A stretch of DNA of 64,000 nt, taken from Roseococcus pinisoli. GTDB taxonomy: Bacteria > Pseudomonadota > Alphaproteobacteria > Acetobacterales > Acetobacteraceae. Positions 9,208 through 18,510 of this stretch are shown here, in pieces; the stretch's first letter is position 1; every line of letters begins with the position of its first letter. The translations under genes and the position numbers were made by a program. Below the pieces are notes generated by a model. The model was given only the letters and a program-made list of their open reading frames with translations. It was not told where the DNA came from and ran no database searches. The stretch covers positions 558,001-622,000 of the forward strand of contig NZ_JAHCDA010000001.1 in assembly GCF_018413645.1 (NCBI RefSeq), read 5' to 3'.

Positions 9208-9234
9208 TTGGCACTCCCCGACGCCGAGTGCCAT
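9208..9234 (+). promoter_or_regulatory. CIRCE element 2 (second HrcA operator)
   Basis: TTGGCACTC, nine bases, GAGTGCCAT. The inner eight bases of each arm (TGGCACTC / GAGTGCCA) form a perfect inverted repeat with the canonical nine-base spacer. It starts 66 bases downstream of the first element and ends 52 bases before the groES start, so it would lie over the transcription start or in the leader. Confidence 0.85.
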
Positions 9235-9286
9235 TACCCGGCGGAGGGAGCTACCCAGCCCTGATTATTCAGGAGGAAAGAGCCCC

Positions 9287-9574
9287 ATGAAGTTTCGTCC
9301 CCTGCACGACCGCGTCCTCGTTCGCCGCATCGCGGCCGAAGAGAAGACGGCGGGCGGCATCATCATCCCCGACAACGCCAAGGAAAAGCCGCAGGAAGGC
9401 GAAGTCCTCGCCGTCGGCGCTGGCACGATCTCCGAGAAGGGCGATGTCCGCCCGCTCGACGTCAAGGCGGGCGACCGCATCCTGTTCGGCAAGTGGTCCG
9501 GCACGGAAGTGAAGATCGACGGCGAAGAGCTGCTGATCATGAAGGAATCGGACGTGATGGGCATCGTCGCCTAA
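9287..9574 (+). CDS. groES: Co-chaperonin GroES
   Basis: The 95-residue heptameric cap of the GroEL folding chamber. It begins [14 protein letters not shown], has the mobile loop [20 protein letters not shown] at about residues 18-37 and ends DVMGIVA, all family hallmarks at the usual length. The start has a strong AGGAGG-type site (CAGGAGGAAAG) upstream. It forms a heat-shock operon with groEL 48 bases downstream, under the double CIRCE region. Confidence 0.98.
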   Translation: MKFRPLHDRVLVRRIAAEEKTAGGIIIPDNAKEKPQEGEVLAVGAGTISEKGDVRPLDVKAGDRILFGKWSGTEVKIDGEELLIMKESDVMGIVA

Positions 9575-9613
9575 TCAGGCGGCTCCCCTTCTTCGCTCCC
9601 ACAACATATTTGA

Positions 9614-11266
<1,653 letters not shown>

Positions 11267-11294
11267 GTCCGGGTCCAAAGCCTGTACCGAATAG

Positions 11295-11327
11295 GAAGGC
11301 GGCCCTCATGGGCCGCCTTCTTTTTTT
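11295..11327 (+). terminator. Intrinsic terminator after groEL
   Basis: A perfect 11-bp stem GAAGGCGGCCC / GGGCCGCCTTC with a TCAT loop, followed directly by seven T. It lies 28 bases after the groEL stop. Confidence 0.95.
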
Positions 11328-11541
11328 GTGTAGCCGATTCAACCGGTTCCGGGAGATTTCGGAGGGTGCCTCACTTAGTTGTTTGACTTCCTCCTCCCGT
11401 TCTGCGCTTTTGGAGCCTGCCTTCGCTAGCCGTGCCGACCCCAGATACCTCTCCATAGGACGGGCTGGACGCCACAGTTTGTCCGGCCGGAGGAGGCATC
11501 TCGTGTCGGAACTCTCCGCACGTATTGATAGGAGAAAGCGG

Positions 11542-11742
11542 ATGGCCACTGGCACCGTCAAATGGTTCAACGCCACCAAGGGTTACGGCTTCATCACGCC
11601 GGCCGGTGGCGGCAAGGACGTGTTCGTCCACATCACCGCCGTCCAGGCCGCGGGGCTCCAGGGCCTCAATGACGGCCAGTCGGTGACGTTCGACCTCACC
11701 GAGGAGCGCGGCAAGACCGCCGCCGTCAACCTCAAGGTTTGA
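11542..11742 (+). CDS. cspA: Cold-shock domain protein (CspA family)
   Basis: A 66-residue single cold-shock domain, an RNA/ssDNA-binding OB fold that melts RNA structure. It begins [21 protein letters not shown]1 is KGYGFIT and RNP2 VFVHI. The true start is the ATG at 11542, which has AGGAGAAAG nine bases upstream; the frame is open further up but without family similarity. The roughly 200-base untranslated leader after the groEL terminator fits csp genes, whose leaders often regulate them; no specific cold-box was recognised. Confidence 0.95.
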   Translation: MATGTVKWFNATKGYGFITPAGGGKDVFVHITAVQAAGLQGLNDGQSVTFDLTEERGKTAAVNLKV

Positions 11743-11795
11743 GACAGATCGAACTCTGAACGAGGCGCGGGCCTGTCCCGCGCCCCGGTCCGGAA

Positions 11796-11828
11796 GGGCC
11801 CCGCGCGAACCTCGCGCGGGGCCTTTTT
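11796..11828 (+). terminator. Intrinsic terminator after the cold-shock gene
   Basis: A 12-bp stem GGCCCCGCGCGA / TCGCGCGGGGCC with a 3-base loop (11809-11811), followed by five T. It ends 12 bases before the stop of the convergent RraA-like gene. Confidence 0.92.
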
Positions 11829-11840
11829 GCTGCCGGCGCC

Positions 11841-12515
11841 TCAGGCGCCCTCGCAGCCCTTCTCCCGCAGGCTCTGCAGCACCCAGTCGCGCGGCCAGGT
11901 GCCGGCCTGGATCTCCTTCTCGGCCTGGATCTCCTTGGCCTGGTGCTTCTCGGCATCGGCGATGACGCGCTCGGCATCGGCCAGCGGCACGACCACCACG
12001 CCGTCCTCGTCGCAGCAGATGAGGTCGCCCGGCATCACCACCTGCCCGCCGCAGGAGACCGCATAGCCGATCTCGCCCGGGCCGTCCTTGAAGGGGCCGG
12101 CGGGCGTATGGCCGCGCGCCCAGACGCCCAGGTCCATCTTCGCCAGCTGCGGGATGTCGCGCACTGCACCGTCCACGATCACGCCGCCGAGCTTCCGCTT
12201 GGTCGCGTGGCCGAGCATGAGGTCGCCCATCAGCCCGACCGTCAGGTCGCCATTGCCGTCGGCGATGATGACGTCGCCGGGCTCCGCCATGTCCACCGCC
12301 CGGTGCAGCATCAGGTTGTCGCCCGAACGCGCCTTCACGGTGAAGGCCGGGCCGCAGAGCCGCTTCTTGCCGCCGAAGGAATGGAAGGTGCCGGACAGCG
12401 CCTGCAGGCGGTTCATCACGTCGCCGATATTCGCGACGGGAAGCTTGGCGGCGCGGGCGACGAGCGAGGGATCCACCCGGTTGCTGATGGGGCGGATGCG
12501 GAAGCCGACAGTCAT
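11841..12515 (-). CDS. RraA-like / HMG-CHA aldolase family protein
   Basis: A 224-residue member of the RraA-like fold (also labelled dimethylmenaquinone methyltransferase-like), which includes 4-hydroxy-4-methyl-2-oxoglutarate/4-carboxy-4-hydroxy-2-oxoadipate aldolases and the RNase E inhibitor RraA. The family core is visible as 'GDVIIADGNGDLTVGLMGDLM', here split at positions 12213-12278, then the VIVDGAVRDIP block and 'PGDLICCDEDGVVVVP'. The G-x-R-D pattern typical of the aldolase subgroup is present in GAVRD, favouring an enzymatic role over RNase control. The start at 12515 has GGAGGA seven bases upstream. A second, divergent paralogue lies at 54.1 kb. Confidence 0.82.
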   Translation of the reverse strand: MTVGFRIRPISNRVDPSLVARAAKLPVANIGDVMNRLQALSGTFHSFGGKKRLCGPAFTVKARSGDNLMLHRAVDMAEPGDVIIADGNGDLTVGLMGDLMLGHATKRKLGGVIVDGAVRDIPQLAKMDLGVWARGHTPAGPFKDGPGEIGYAVSCGGQVVMPGDLICCDEDGVVVVPLADAERVIADAEKHQAKEIQAEKEIQAGTWPRDWVLQSLREKGCEGA

Positions 12516-12583
12516 GAGAATCCTCCAGGAATCGGCCGCATGGCACCACGGCGACGGCGGTCGGGGAAGACCCGCGGCCTGCC

Positions 12584-13444
12584 TTACCCCAGCCGGACCC
12601 GCAGCGGGTGCGACGCTTCCTCGATCCGCAGCGGTAGGGCCGGCCCGCGGTCGCCGTCGCATTGCGTCAGCACGCCCTGCCCCTCGATCTCGACCGCGGC
12701 GCAACGGCGCAGCTCGATGAAGGGAAGCCGGTGCAGCGCGTTCAGCGGCAGCGCGGCGCCGGCCAGCAGCGCCCGCCCGATGCCCACGCGCCGCTGCACC
12801 ACCAGTGTGAAGCCCGGCTCCAGCGGGGAGGCGCCGGGCGCGACCAGGTGCCGCCCCGCATAGAGCCGTCCCTTGGTGACGATGAGGCCCGAGGCCTCCT
12901 CCCAGGCGCCGCCATCGGCCGAGAAGCGCAGCGGCGGGAAGCGATGCCGTGCCAGCTCGCGCAGCGTCTGCCAGACATAGGCCCCTTTCCCCAGCGCGCG
13001 CTTCAGCCCGGGCGGCACCGCCTGCACCACCGCGGCGTCGAGACCCGCGCCCAGCATCTGCACGAAGAGCCGCTCGCCGCCCGCATGCCACGCGATCCCC
13101 GGCCTCAGCATCGCCTCGCGTCCCGCCTTGATCACCTCGGCCGCGCCCTCTGCGGTCAGCGGCAGGCCGAGCTCCAAGGCCAGAACGTTCGCCGTGCCGA
13201 AGGGCAGGATGCCGAGCGCCGCGCCGCTGCCCTGCAGACCCGCTGCGACCTCGGCGATCGTGCCGTCGCCGCCTGCCGCCACGACGCAATCATGCCCCTC
13301 GCGTGCCGCCCTTTCGGACAGGCGGCGCGCATCGCCCGGGCCGGCGGTCTCCGCCAGCACCGCGCCCTCGCCCAGCACCGCCATCGCCCGGGCGAGCCGC
13401 CGTCGCCGGCGCGATCCGGCCGCGGGATTGAAGATGACGAGCAT
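12584..13444 (-). CDS. Diacylglycerol kinase catalytic-domain protein
   Basis: A 286-residue lipid-kinase-fold protein. The nucleotide-binding glycine loop GGDGT is at residues 58-62 and PFGTANVLA at 81-89, the two diagnostic motifs of the DAGK catalytic domain (YegS/DgkB group). It starts MLVIFNPAAGSRRR, like the family, so the ATG at 13444 is preferred over the open frame further upstream. It would phosphorylate diacylglycerol or a related lipid at the membrane. Divergent from the PlcP-like gene across a 196-base region, so a role in recycling the diacylglycerol those genes make or use is plausible but inferred. Confidence 0.85.
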   Translation of the reverse strand: MLVIFNPAAGSRRRRRLARAMAVLGEGAVLAETAGPGDARRLSERAAREGHDCVVAAGGDGTIAEVAAGLQGSGAALGILPFGTANVLALELGLPLTAEGAAEVIKAGREAMLRPGIAWHAGGERLFVQMLGAGLDAAVVQAVPPGLKRALGKGAYVWQTLRELARHRFPPLRFSADGGAWEEASGLIVTKGRLYAGRHLVAPGASPLEPGFTLVVQRRVGIGRALLAGAALPLNALHRLPFIELRRCAAVEIEGQGVLTQCDGDRGPALPLRIEEASHPLRVRLG

Positions 13445-13454
13445 GAGGCCGATC

Positions 13455-13530
13455 GACGTCCCGGAGAGGCGCGCGCAAGCCACCATTCCTACACCGGAAG
13501 CATGACGTCCCGGAGATGATTCCATGACGT
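13455..13530. repeat. Short direct repeats in the DAG-kinase/PlcP intergenic region
   Basis: GACGTCCCGGAGA occurs at 13455-13467 and again at 13504-13516. ATGACGT occurs at 13502-13508 and 13524-13530, exactly 22 bases (two helical turns) apart. This lies between two divergent starts, so it may hold regulator sites. Half-site ACGTCAT on the other strand matches five of seven bases of the Pho-box half CTGTCAT. Confidence 0.35.
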
Positions 13531-13640
13531 CGCCGCGTCCTCGGAGGAGGCATGCGGCGCCTGCGGAGGTCATCGAAGATTCACGTGCAAAGGCCATTTC
13601 CAGACCTCATTCCGGGGGCGTTCACGGATGGAGCTGAGGG

Positions 13641-14450
13641 ATGGCGCCACGCGACATCGTCGGATCGGAAAGCGGCAGGATGCGGGTGCGCAGCGTCTTC
13701 GTCTCCGATATCCATCTCGGCACGCGCGGCGCACGCTCCGACATGCTGCTCGACTTCCTCGGGCGCGTGGAATGCGATCACCTCTACCTCGTCGGCGACG
13801 TGATCGACGGCTGGCGCCTCCGCAAGTCCTGGTACTGGCACGACGAATTCGACCAGGTGATCCGCAGCGTGCTCGATCTCGCGCAGAGCGGCACCAAGGT
13901 CACCTACATTCCCGGCAACCATGACGAGATGTTCCGCGAATGGCTCGGCCTCGAGATCGCGGGCGTGAAGCTGATGCGCGAGGCGGTGCATCATGGTGCC
14001 GACGGCCGCCGCTTCCTGGTCATCCACGGCGACGAGTTCGACGGCGTCATCCGCTACGCCAAGTTCCTCGCCTATCTCGGCGACTGGGCCTACGACACGG
14101 CGCTGGTGCTGAACCGCTGGTTCAACCTGGCGCGCCGGAAGTTCGGCTATCCCTACTGGTCGCTGTCGCAATGGCTGAAGCGCCAGGTGAAGGAGGCCGT
14201 GAAGGCCATCGATCGCTTCGAGGTGGCGCTGGCCGGCGAGGCCCGGCGCCGCGGGCTGGACGGCGTGATCTGCGGCCATATCCACCATGCCGAGATGCGC
14301 GTCGTGAACGGCGTGATGTACATGAACGACGGCGACTGGGTGGAGAGCTGCACCGCCCTCGTCGAGCATGACGACGGCCGCTTCGAGCTGCTGGACTGGG
14401 CCGCGCTGCAGCGCGCGCCGCAACGGCTGCGCGAGGTCATGCCCGCCTGA
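13641..14450 (+). CDS. PlcP-like metallophosphoesterase (phospholipase C) / UDP-diacylglucosamine diphosphatase-like
   Basis: A 269-residue calcineurin-type phosphoesterase. Metal ligands are seen in SDIHLG (D23, H25), VGDVIDGW (51-58), GNHDE (92-96), VIHGDEFD and GHIHH. It is usually annotated as LpxH-like, but the 'YLVGDVIDGWRLRKSWYW' block (50-67), the length and the neighbour match the PlcP group. PlcP in Sinorhizobium and marine alphaproteobacteria cleaves phosphatidylcholine to diacylglycerol during phosphate starvation. The stop overlaps the start of the downstream GT4 gene by one base, giving the plcP-agt arrangement. An alternative start lies at 13680. LpxH activity cannot be excluded. 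Confidence 0.8.
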   Translation: MAPRDIVGSESGRMRVRSVFVSDIHLGTRGARSDMLLDFLGRVECDHLYLVGDVIDGWRLRKSWYWHDEFDQVIRSVLDLAQSGTKVTYIPGNHDEMFREWLGLEIAGVKLMREAVHHGADGRRFLVIHGDEFDGVIRYAKFLAYLGDWAYDTALVLNRWFNLARRKFGYPYWSLSQWLKRQVKEAVKAIDRFEVALAGEARRRGLDGVICGHIHHAEMRVVNGVMYMNDGDWVESCTALVEHDDGRFELLDWAALQRAPQRLREVMPA

Positions 14451-15448
14451 TGCACCTCACCATCGTCTCCGATGCGTGGCGGCCGCAGGTGAACGGCGTG
14501 GTGCGCACGCTCGAGCGCGTCGCGAGCGAGCTCGAGGCCTGCGGCGACGAGGTCCAGGTCATCGGGCCGGAGCGGTTCCGCGGCTTCGCCCTGCCCGGCT
14601 ATCGCGACATCCGCCTCGCCTTCCGGCCGCGCGCGGCGCTGCGCCGGATGTTCGACGCGGCGCGCCCCGACGCGCTGCACATCGCGACCGAGGGGCCGCT
14701 GGGCCTCGCCACCCGGGCCATCTGCCATGAGCGCGGCTGGCGCTTCACCACCAGCTTCCACACCCGCTTCGCCGAATACATCTCGGCGCGCACCGGCCTG
14801 CCGCCGGGCTTCACCTGGGCGCTGCTGCGCCGCTTCCACAATGCCGGCGTCGGCACCTTCGCCGCGACGCAGACCCTGCAGGAGGAGCTGGCGCGGCGCG
14901 GCTTCCGCCATGTGCTGCCCTGGACGCGCGGCGTGGACCTTGCGCTCTTCCAGGACGGCGCGCGCGACGCCTGGGCGGGCCTGCCCGGCCCCATCTTCCT
15001 CTATGTCGGCCGGGTCGCCGTCGAGAAGAACATCGCCGCCTTCCTGGAGCTGGACCTGCCGGGGACGAAGGTCGTCGTCGGCGACGGGCCGCAGCGCGCG
15101 GCCCTGCAATCGCGCTATCCGGCGGTCCACTTCGCCGGTTGGCGGCATGGCGAGGAGCTGGCCCAGGCCTATCGCGGCGCCGATGTGATGGTCTTCCCTT
15201 CGCGTACCGACACCTTCGGCCTCGTGCTGCTGGAGGCCATGGCCTGCGGCACGCCCGTCGCGGCCTATCCCGTCATGGGCCCGCGCGACGTGGTGGGGCC
15301 GGGCGGCGTGCTGGACGAGAACCTGCAGCGGGCCAGCCTGGCCGCCCTGGAGGTACCGCGCCCGCAGGCGCGGGCCCAGGCCGAGCGCTTCTCCTGGCCC
15401 GCCTGCGCGGCGACCTTCCGCGACCAGCTGGTCACCCTGCAGGCCTGA
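14450..15448 (+). CDS. Family 4 glycosyltransferase, Agt-like (glycolipid synthesis)
   Basis: A 332-residue GT-B enzyme. The N-terminal domain starts [19 protein letters not shown], and the C-terminal nucleotide-sugar domain has VGDGPQ and the E-x7-E motif in [19 protein letters not shown]. This N-terminus is typical of the alphaproteobacterial Agt group, which transfers glucose or glucuronate to diacylglycerol to form phosphorus-free glycolipids. Translationally coupled (TGATG) to the PlcP-like gene that would supply diacylglycerol. Other GT4 acceptors such as mannosylated lipids are possible. Confidence in the fold is high, in the substrate moderate. Confidence 0.82.
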   Translation: MHLTIVSDAWRPQVNGVVRTLERVASELEACGDEVQVIGPERFRGFALPGYRDIRLAFRPRAALRRMFDAARPDALHIATEGPLGLATRAICHERGWRFTTSFHTRFAEYISARTGLPPGFTWALLRRFHNAGVGTFAATQTLQEELARRGFRHVLPWTRGVDLALFQDGARDAWAGLPGPIFLYVGRVAVEKNIAAFLELDLPGTKVVVGDGPQRAALQSRYPAVHFAGWRHGEELAQAYRGADVMVFPSRTDTFGLVLLEAMACGTPVAAYPVMGPRDVVGPGGVLDENLQRASLAALEVPRPQARAQAERFSWPACAATFRDQLVTLQA

Positions 15449-15494
15449 GCCGCGACACCTGTTGCCAAGCGCCGCGGCGCCGATTACGGATGGC

Positions 15495-15574
15495 GCCACA
15501 TCAGGAGTTGGGCCGACGCCCAACGCCAACCTGCCTCCCGGGCAAGGTGGCGCTCCCGCAAGGGAGGATGTGGC
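15495..15574 (+). ncRNA. Candidate SAM-I/SAM-IV-like riboswitch aptamer upstream of metA
   Basis: A four-way-junction RNA can be drawn. P1: GCCACATC (15495-15502) pairs perfectly with GATGTGGC (15567-15574). J1/2 is AGGAG. P2: TTGGGC/GCCCAA with a CGAC loop. P3: CGCC-bulged A-ACC (15524-15531) pairs with GGT-GGCG (15546-15552). P4: CTCCC/GGGAG with a GCAA loop. Helix order, the ATC-A(A/G)GAG junction, the bulged-A P3 and the GAUG before the closing strand all recall SAM-I/IV aptamers. P2 lacks the usual pseudoknot loop, so it would be a variant. GTGGC (15570-15574) can instead pair with GCCAC (15600-15604), a possible switching helix. Position before metA supports a methionine/SAM role. Confidence 0.6.
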
Positions 15575-15640
15575 CGAACCGGCAACCAAACGGGTCCCAG
15601 CCACAGCGTCAGCTCCTCTCCCGTGACACGGAGGGCTCGC

Positions 15641-15694
15641 ATGGCTTCATGGTTTCCGGCCGACCGGCCGAAGGCATCCTGTCGATGCCGATAA
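15641..15694 (+). CDS. Possible 17-codon leader ORF overlapping the metA start
   Basis: ATG with GGAGGG five bases upstream opens a frame encoding [17 protein letters not shown], ending in TAA after the metA ATG (15685). Its ribosome site is better than that directly before metA, so it could couple or dampen metA translation. It may equally be chance; an alternative in-frame metA start (ATG 15649) would use the same ribosome site. Confidence 0.3.
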   Translation: MASWFPADRPKASCRCR

Positions 15695-16605
15695 GAATCC
15701 CGAACGACCTTCCCGCCCGCGCGACGCTCGAGGCCGAGGGCGTCATGCTCATGGGCGAGGCCGAGGCGCGGCGCCAGGACATCCGGCCCCTGCGGATCGC
15801 CTTGCTCAACCTGATGCCGGACAAGATCAGGACCGAGACGCAGTTCGCCCGGCTACTCGGCGCCACGCCGCTGCAGGTCGAGCTCACGCTCGTGAAGATC
15901 ACCAACCACGTCGCGCGCAACACGCCGGGCGAGCACATCCTCTCCTTCTACCGCGACTGGGAGGACATCCGCGCCGAGCGCTTCGACGGCTTCATCGTCA
16001 CCGGGGCGCCGGTCGAGACGCTGCCCTTCGAGCAGGTGACCTACTGGGACGAGCTGCGCCGCATCTTCGACTGGACGCAGACCCATGTGCACGGGCTCTT
16101 CAACGTCTGCTGGGGCGCGCAGGCGGCCGTCCACCACTTCCACGGCATGCCCAAATACGCCCTGGCGGAGAAGGCCTTCGGCGTGCACCAGCACCGGAAC
16201 CTGGCGCCGGCCTCGCCCTATCTGCGCGGCTTCTCGGACGACTTCGCCATCCCCGTCTCGCGCTGGACCGAAGTGCGGCGACAGGACATCCCGGCAGGCG
16301 GCGGCCTGCGCGTGCTGATGGAATCCGACCAGGCCGGCCTCTGCCTGCTGGAGGATCCGGCGCATCGCGCGCTGCACATGTTCAACCACATCGAATACGA
16401 CTCGAGCTCGCTCAGCGAGGAGTATTTCCGCGACGTCTCCGCCGGAAAGCCGATCGCGCCGCCGCACAACTACTTCCCCGACGACGATCCCCGGCGGCCG
16501 CCGCTGAACCACTGGCGGAGCCACGCGCACCTGCTCTTCGGCAACTGGATCAACCAGCTCTACCAGACGACGCCCTTCGACATCGGCGAGATCGGCAGCC
16601 GCTGA
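15685..16605 (+). CDS. metA: Homoserine O-acyltransferase, MetA family (predicted acetyl-CoA type)
   Basis: First committed step of methionine synthesis: acylation of homoserine. The 306-residue length is standard. Catalytic residues C142 (in FNVCWG), H235 and E237 (in FNHIEYD) are present. Residue 111 is glutamate (VTGAPVE); in this family Glu111 marks acetyl-CoA users and Gly111 succinyl-CoA users, so homoserine O-acetyltransferase is predicted despite the usual succinyltransferase label. The start at 15685 gives [10 protein letters not shown], as in homologues; ATG 15649 is an in-frame alternative. A structured SAM-riboswitch-like leader lies about 110 bases upstream, suggesting feedback control by SAM. 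Confidence 0.95.
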   Translation: MPIRIPNDLPARATLEAEGVMLMGEAEARRQDIRPLRIALLNLMPDKIRTETQFARLLGATPLQVELTLVKITNHVARNTPGEHILSFYRDWEDIRAERFDGFIVTGAPVETLPFEQVTYWDELRRIFDWTQTHVHGLFNVCWGAQAAVHHFHGMPKYALAEKAFGVHQHRNLAPASPYLRGFSDDFAIPVSRWTEVRRQDIPAGGGLRVLMESDQAGLCLLEDPAHRALHMFNHIEYDSSSLSEEYFRDVSAGKPIAPPHNYFPDDDPRRPPLNHWRSHAHLLFGNWINQLYQTTPFDIGEIGSR

Positions 16606-16689
16606 AAACACCGCGGCCCGGCGCGGAGGTGCCGCCGAATTGCCCGATTGCGGGTTCTAGGATGGCCTGACCAGACTGGTTTCCTGCCC

Positions 16690-18492
16690 GTGACGCCACC
16701 GCCTTCGGCTGCCGGCCAGCCGCTCGATCCGAATCTCCTCGCCGAGGCGGCCGCGCCGCCCTCGGATCGGATCGCCGCGTTCCGCGCCTGGCTCCGCGGC
16801 GGCGAGACGGGGCTGGTCTTCCTCGCCGTGCTGACCGGCATCGCCGCCGGGCTGCTCGCCACCGCGATGAGCGCGGCGGCGCGCGGGCTGCACATCCTGC
16901 TCTTCGGCGAGGGCGTGGCGCATGGCGTGAGCCTCGCGCATGGGGTGGAGTGGTGGCAGCTCCTCTTCATCCCCACGATCGGCGGCGCGGTGCTGGGCCT
17001 CGTGAACATCGGCATCGCGCGCTGGCGGCCGCGCCAACCGGTGGACCCCATCGAGGCCAATGCGCTGCACGGCGGCCGCATGTCCCTCTGGGACGGCGCC
17101 GTGGTGGCCGTGCAGAACATCATCTCCAACGGCTTCGGCGCTTCGGTGGGGCTGGAGGCGGGCTATACGCAGGTGGGCGGGGGCGTCGCCTCGCGGCTGG
17201 GGCGCAAGCTCGGGCTGCGGCGCGGCGATCTGCGCGTGCTGGTGGGCTGCGGCGCGGCCGGCGCCATCGCCGCCGCCTTCGACGCGCCGCTGACCGGCGC
17301 CTTCTACGCCTTCGAGCTGGTGATCGGCACCTATGCCATCGCCTCGCTGGCGCCGGTGGTGGCCTCGGCCGTCATGTCCATCCTGACGACGCGGCTGCTG
17401 AGTGGGCAGACCTATCTGGTACAGCCGGGCGGCGTGCCCTCGCCCGCCTGGGACGGCTACCTGCTGGCGCTGGCGCTGGGCGCGCTCTGCGCCTTCGCGG
17501 CCATCGCGCTGATGGTGGGCGTGAGCCGGCTGGAGAACCTGTTCAAGCGCGTGCCCTGGGTGCCGCTGCGGCCGGCCATCGGCGGGTTGGGCGTGGGCGC
17601 GCTGGCGCTGATCACGCCGGGCGCGCTCTCGGCCGGGCATGGCGCGCTGCATTTCGCCTTCAGCACCGAAACGTCGCTGAAGGCCGTGGTGGTGCTGCTG
17701 GTGGTGAAGGCGGCAGCCTCCGCGCTCTCGCTGGGCGCGGGCTTCCGCGGCGGCCTGTTCTTTGCCTCGCTGCTGATGGGCGCGCTGCTGGGCAAGGTCT
17801 TCGTGGCGCTGCTGCCGCTGGTGGGCCTGCACACGGTGGACCCGCTCTTCCTGGCCGTGGTGGGGATGAGCGCCTTTGGCACGGCGGTCATCGGCGCGCC
17901 GCTGGCCATGACCTTCCTCGCGCTCGAGAGCACCGGCAACTTCGCCGTGGCGGGCGCGGTGCTGACGGCGGTCGCGGTTTCCGGCCTCGTGACGCGGCGC
18001 ACCTTCGGCTACTCCTTCGCCACCTGGCGCTTCCACCTGCGCGGCGAGACGATCCGCTCGGCGCATGACGTGGGCTGGCTGCGTGACCTGACCGTCGGCA
18101 AGCTGATGCGGCGGGACGTGCGGACGGTGCGCTCCGACACCAGCCTCGCCTCCTTCCGGCGCGACTTCCCGCTGGGCTCGACGGAGCGCGTGATCGCGCT
18201 GGACGAGGCCGGGCGCTACGCCGGCGTGGTGATGGTGGTGGAGGCGCATGCGATCGAGGCCACCGCCGAGACCATCACGCCCCTGGTGAAGCTGGAGGAC
18301 GTGGCGCTGCTGCCGGCGATGAACGCGAAGGAGGCCATGGCGGTCTTCGACAGCGTGGAGGTCGAGGCTCTGGCGGTGCTGGACGGCGCCGAGAGCCGCA
18401 AGGTCATCGGCTCGCTGACCGCGGCCCATGTGCTGCGCCGCTACGGCGAGGAGATCGACAAGCGCCGGCAGGAGGAGGTCGGGCTCAGCTAA
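16690..18492 (+). CDS. ClC-type chloride channel/transporter with C-terminal CBS pair
   Basis: A roughly 600-residue protein with about ten membrane helices followed by two CBS domains in the last 120 residues. The gating-glutamate region reads GASVGLEAGYTQ (equivalent of GREGP, with the Glu kept), and the second pore motif is GGLFFAS. The first selectivity motif is altered: the position of GSGIPE reads EANALHGG, so ion preference may differ from classic H+/Cl- antiporters. The start is uncertain; GTG 16690 was taken, TTG 16648 is an alternative, and neither has a good ribosome site. CBS domains suggest adenine-nucleotide control. Confidence 0.85.
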   Translation: MTPPPSAAGQPLDPNLLAEAAAPPSDRIAAFRAWLRGGETGLVFLAVLTGIAAGLLATAMSAAARGLHILLFGEGVAHGVSLAHGVEWWQLLFIPTIGGAVLGLVNIGIARWRPRQPVDPIEANALHGGRMSLWDGAVVAVQNIISNGFGASVGLEAGYTQVGGGVASRLGRKLGLRRGDLRVLVGCGAAGAIAAAFDAPLTGAFYAFELVIGTYAIASLAPVVASAVMSILTTRLLSGQTYLVQPGGVPSPAWDGYLLALALGALCAFAAIALMVGVSRLENLFKRVPWVPLRPAIGGLGVGALALITPGALSAGHGALHFAFSTETSLKAVVVLLVVKAAASALSLGAGFRGGLFFASLLMGALLGKVFVALLPLVGLHTVDPLFLAVVGMSAFGTAVIGAPLAMTFLALESTGNFAVAGAVLTAVAVSGLVTRRTFGYSFATWRFHLRGETIRSAHDVGWLRDLTVGKLMRRDVRTVRSDTSLASFRRDFPLGSTERVIALDEAGRYAGVVMVVEAHAIEATAETITPLVKLEDVALLPAMNAKEAMAVFDSVEVEALAVLDGAESRKVIGSLTAAHVLRRYGEEIDKRRQEEVGLS

Positions 18493-18510
18493 GGCCGCCC
18501 CCCGCCATCC

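Noticed and set aside
11841..13289. A fused 482-codon RraA-kinase reading
   Set aside because: The upstream half is the out-of-frame shadow of the diacylglycerol-kinase gene; the RraA part has its own ATG and GGAGGA site at 12515.
15440..15500. SAM-II riboswitch before metA
   Set aside because: A TTGCCAAGCGC stretch recalls part of SAM-II, but the U-rich pseudoknot core and the rest of the consensus are missing.
15139..15684. Long N-terminal extension of metA
   Set aside because: This part lies over the GT4 gene in another frame and the structured leader; MetA homologues begin near MPIRIPN.
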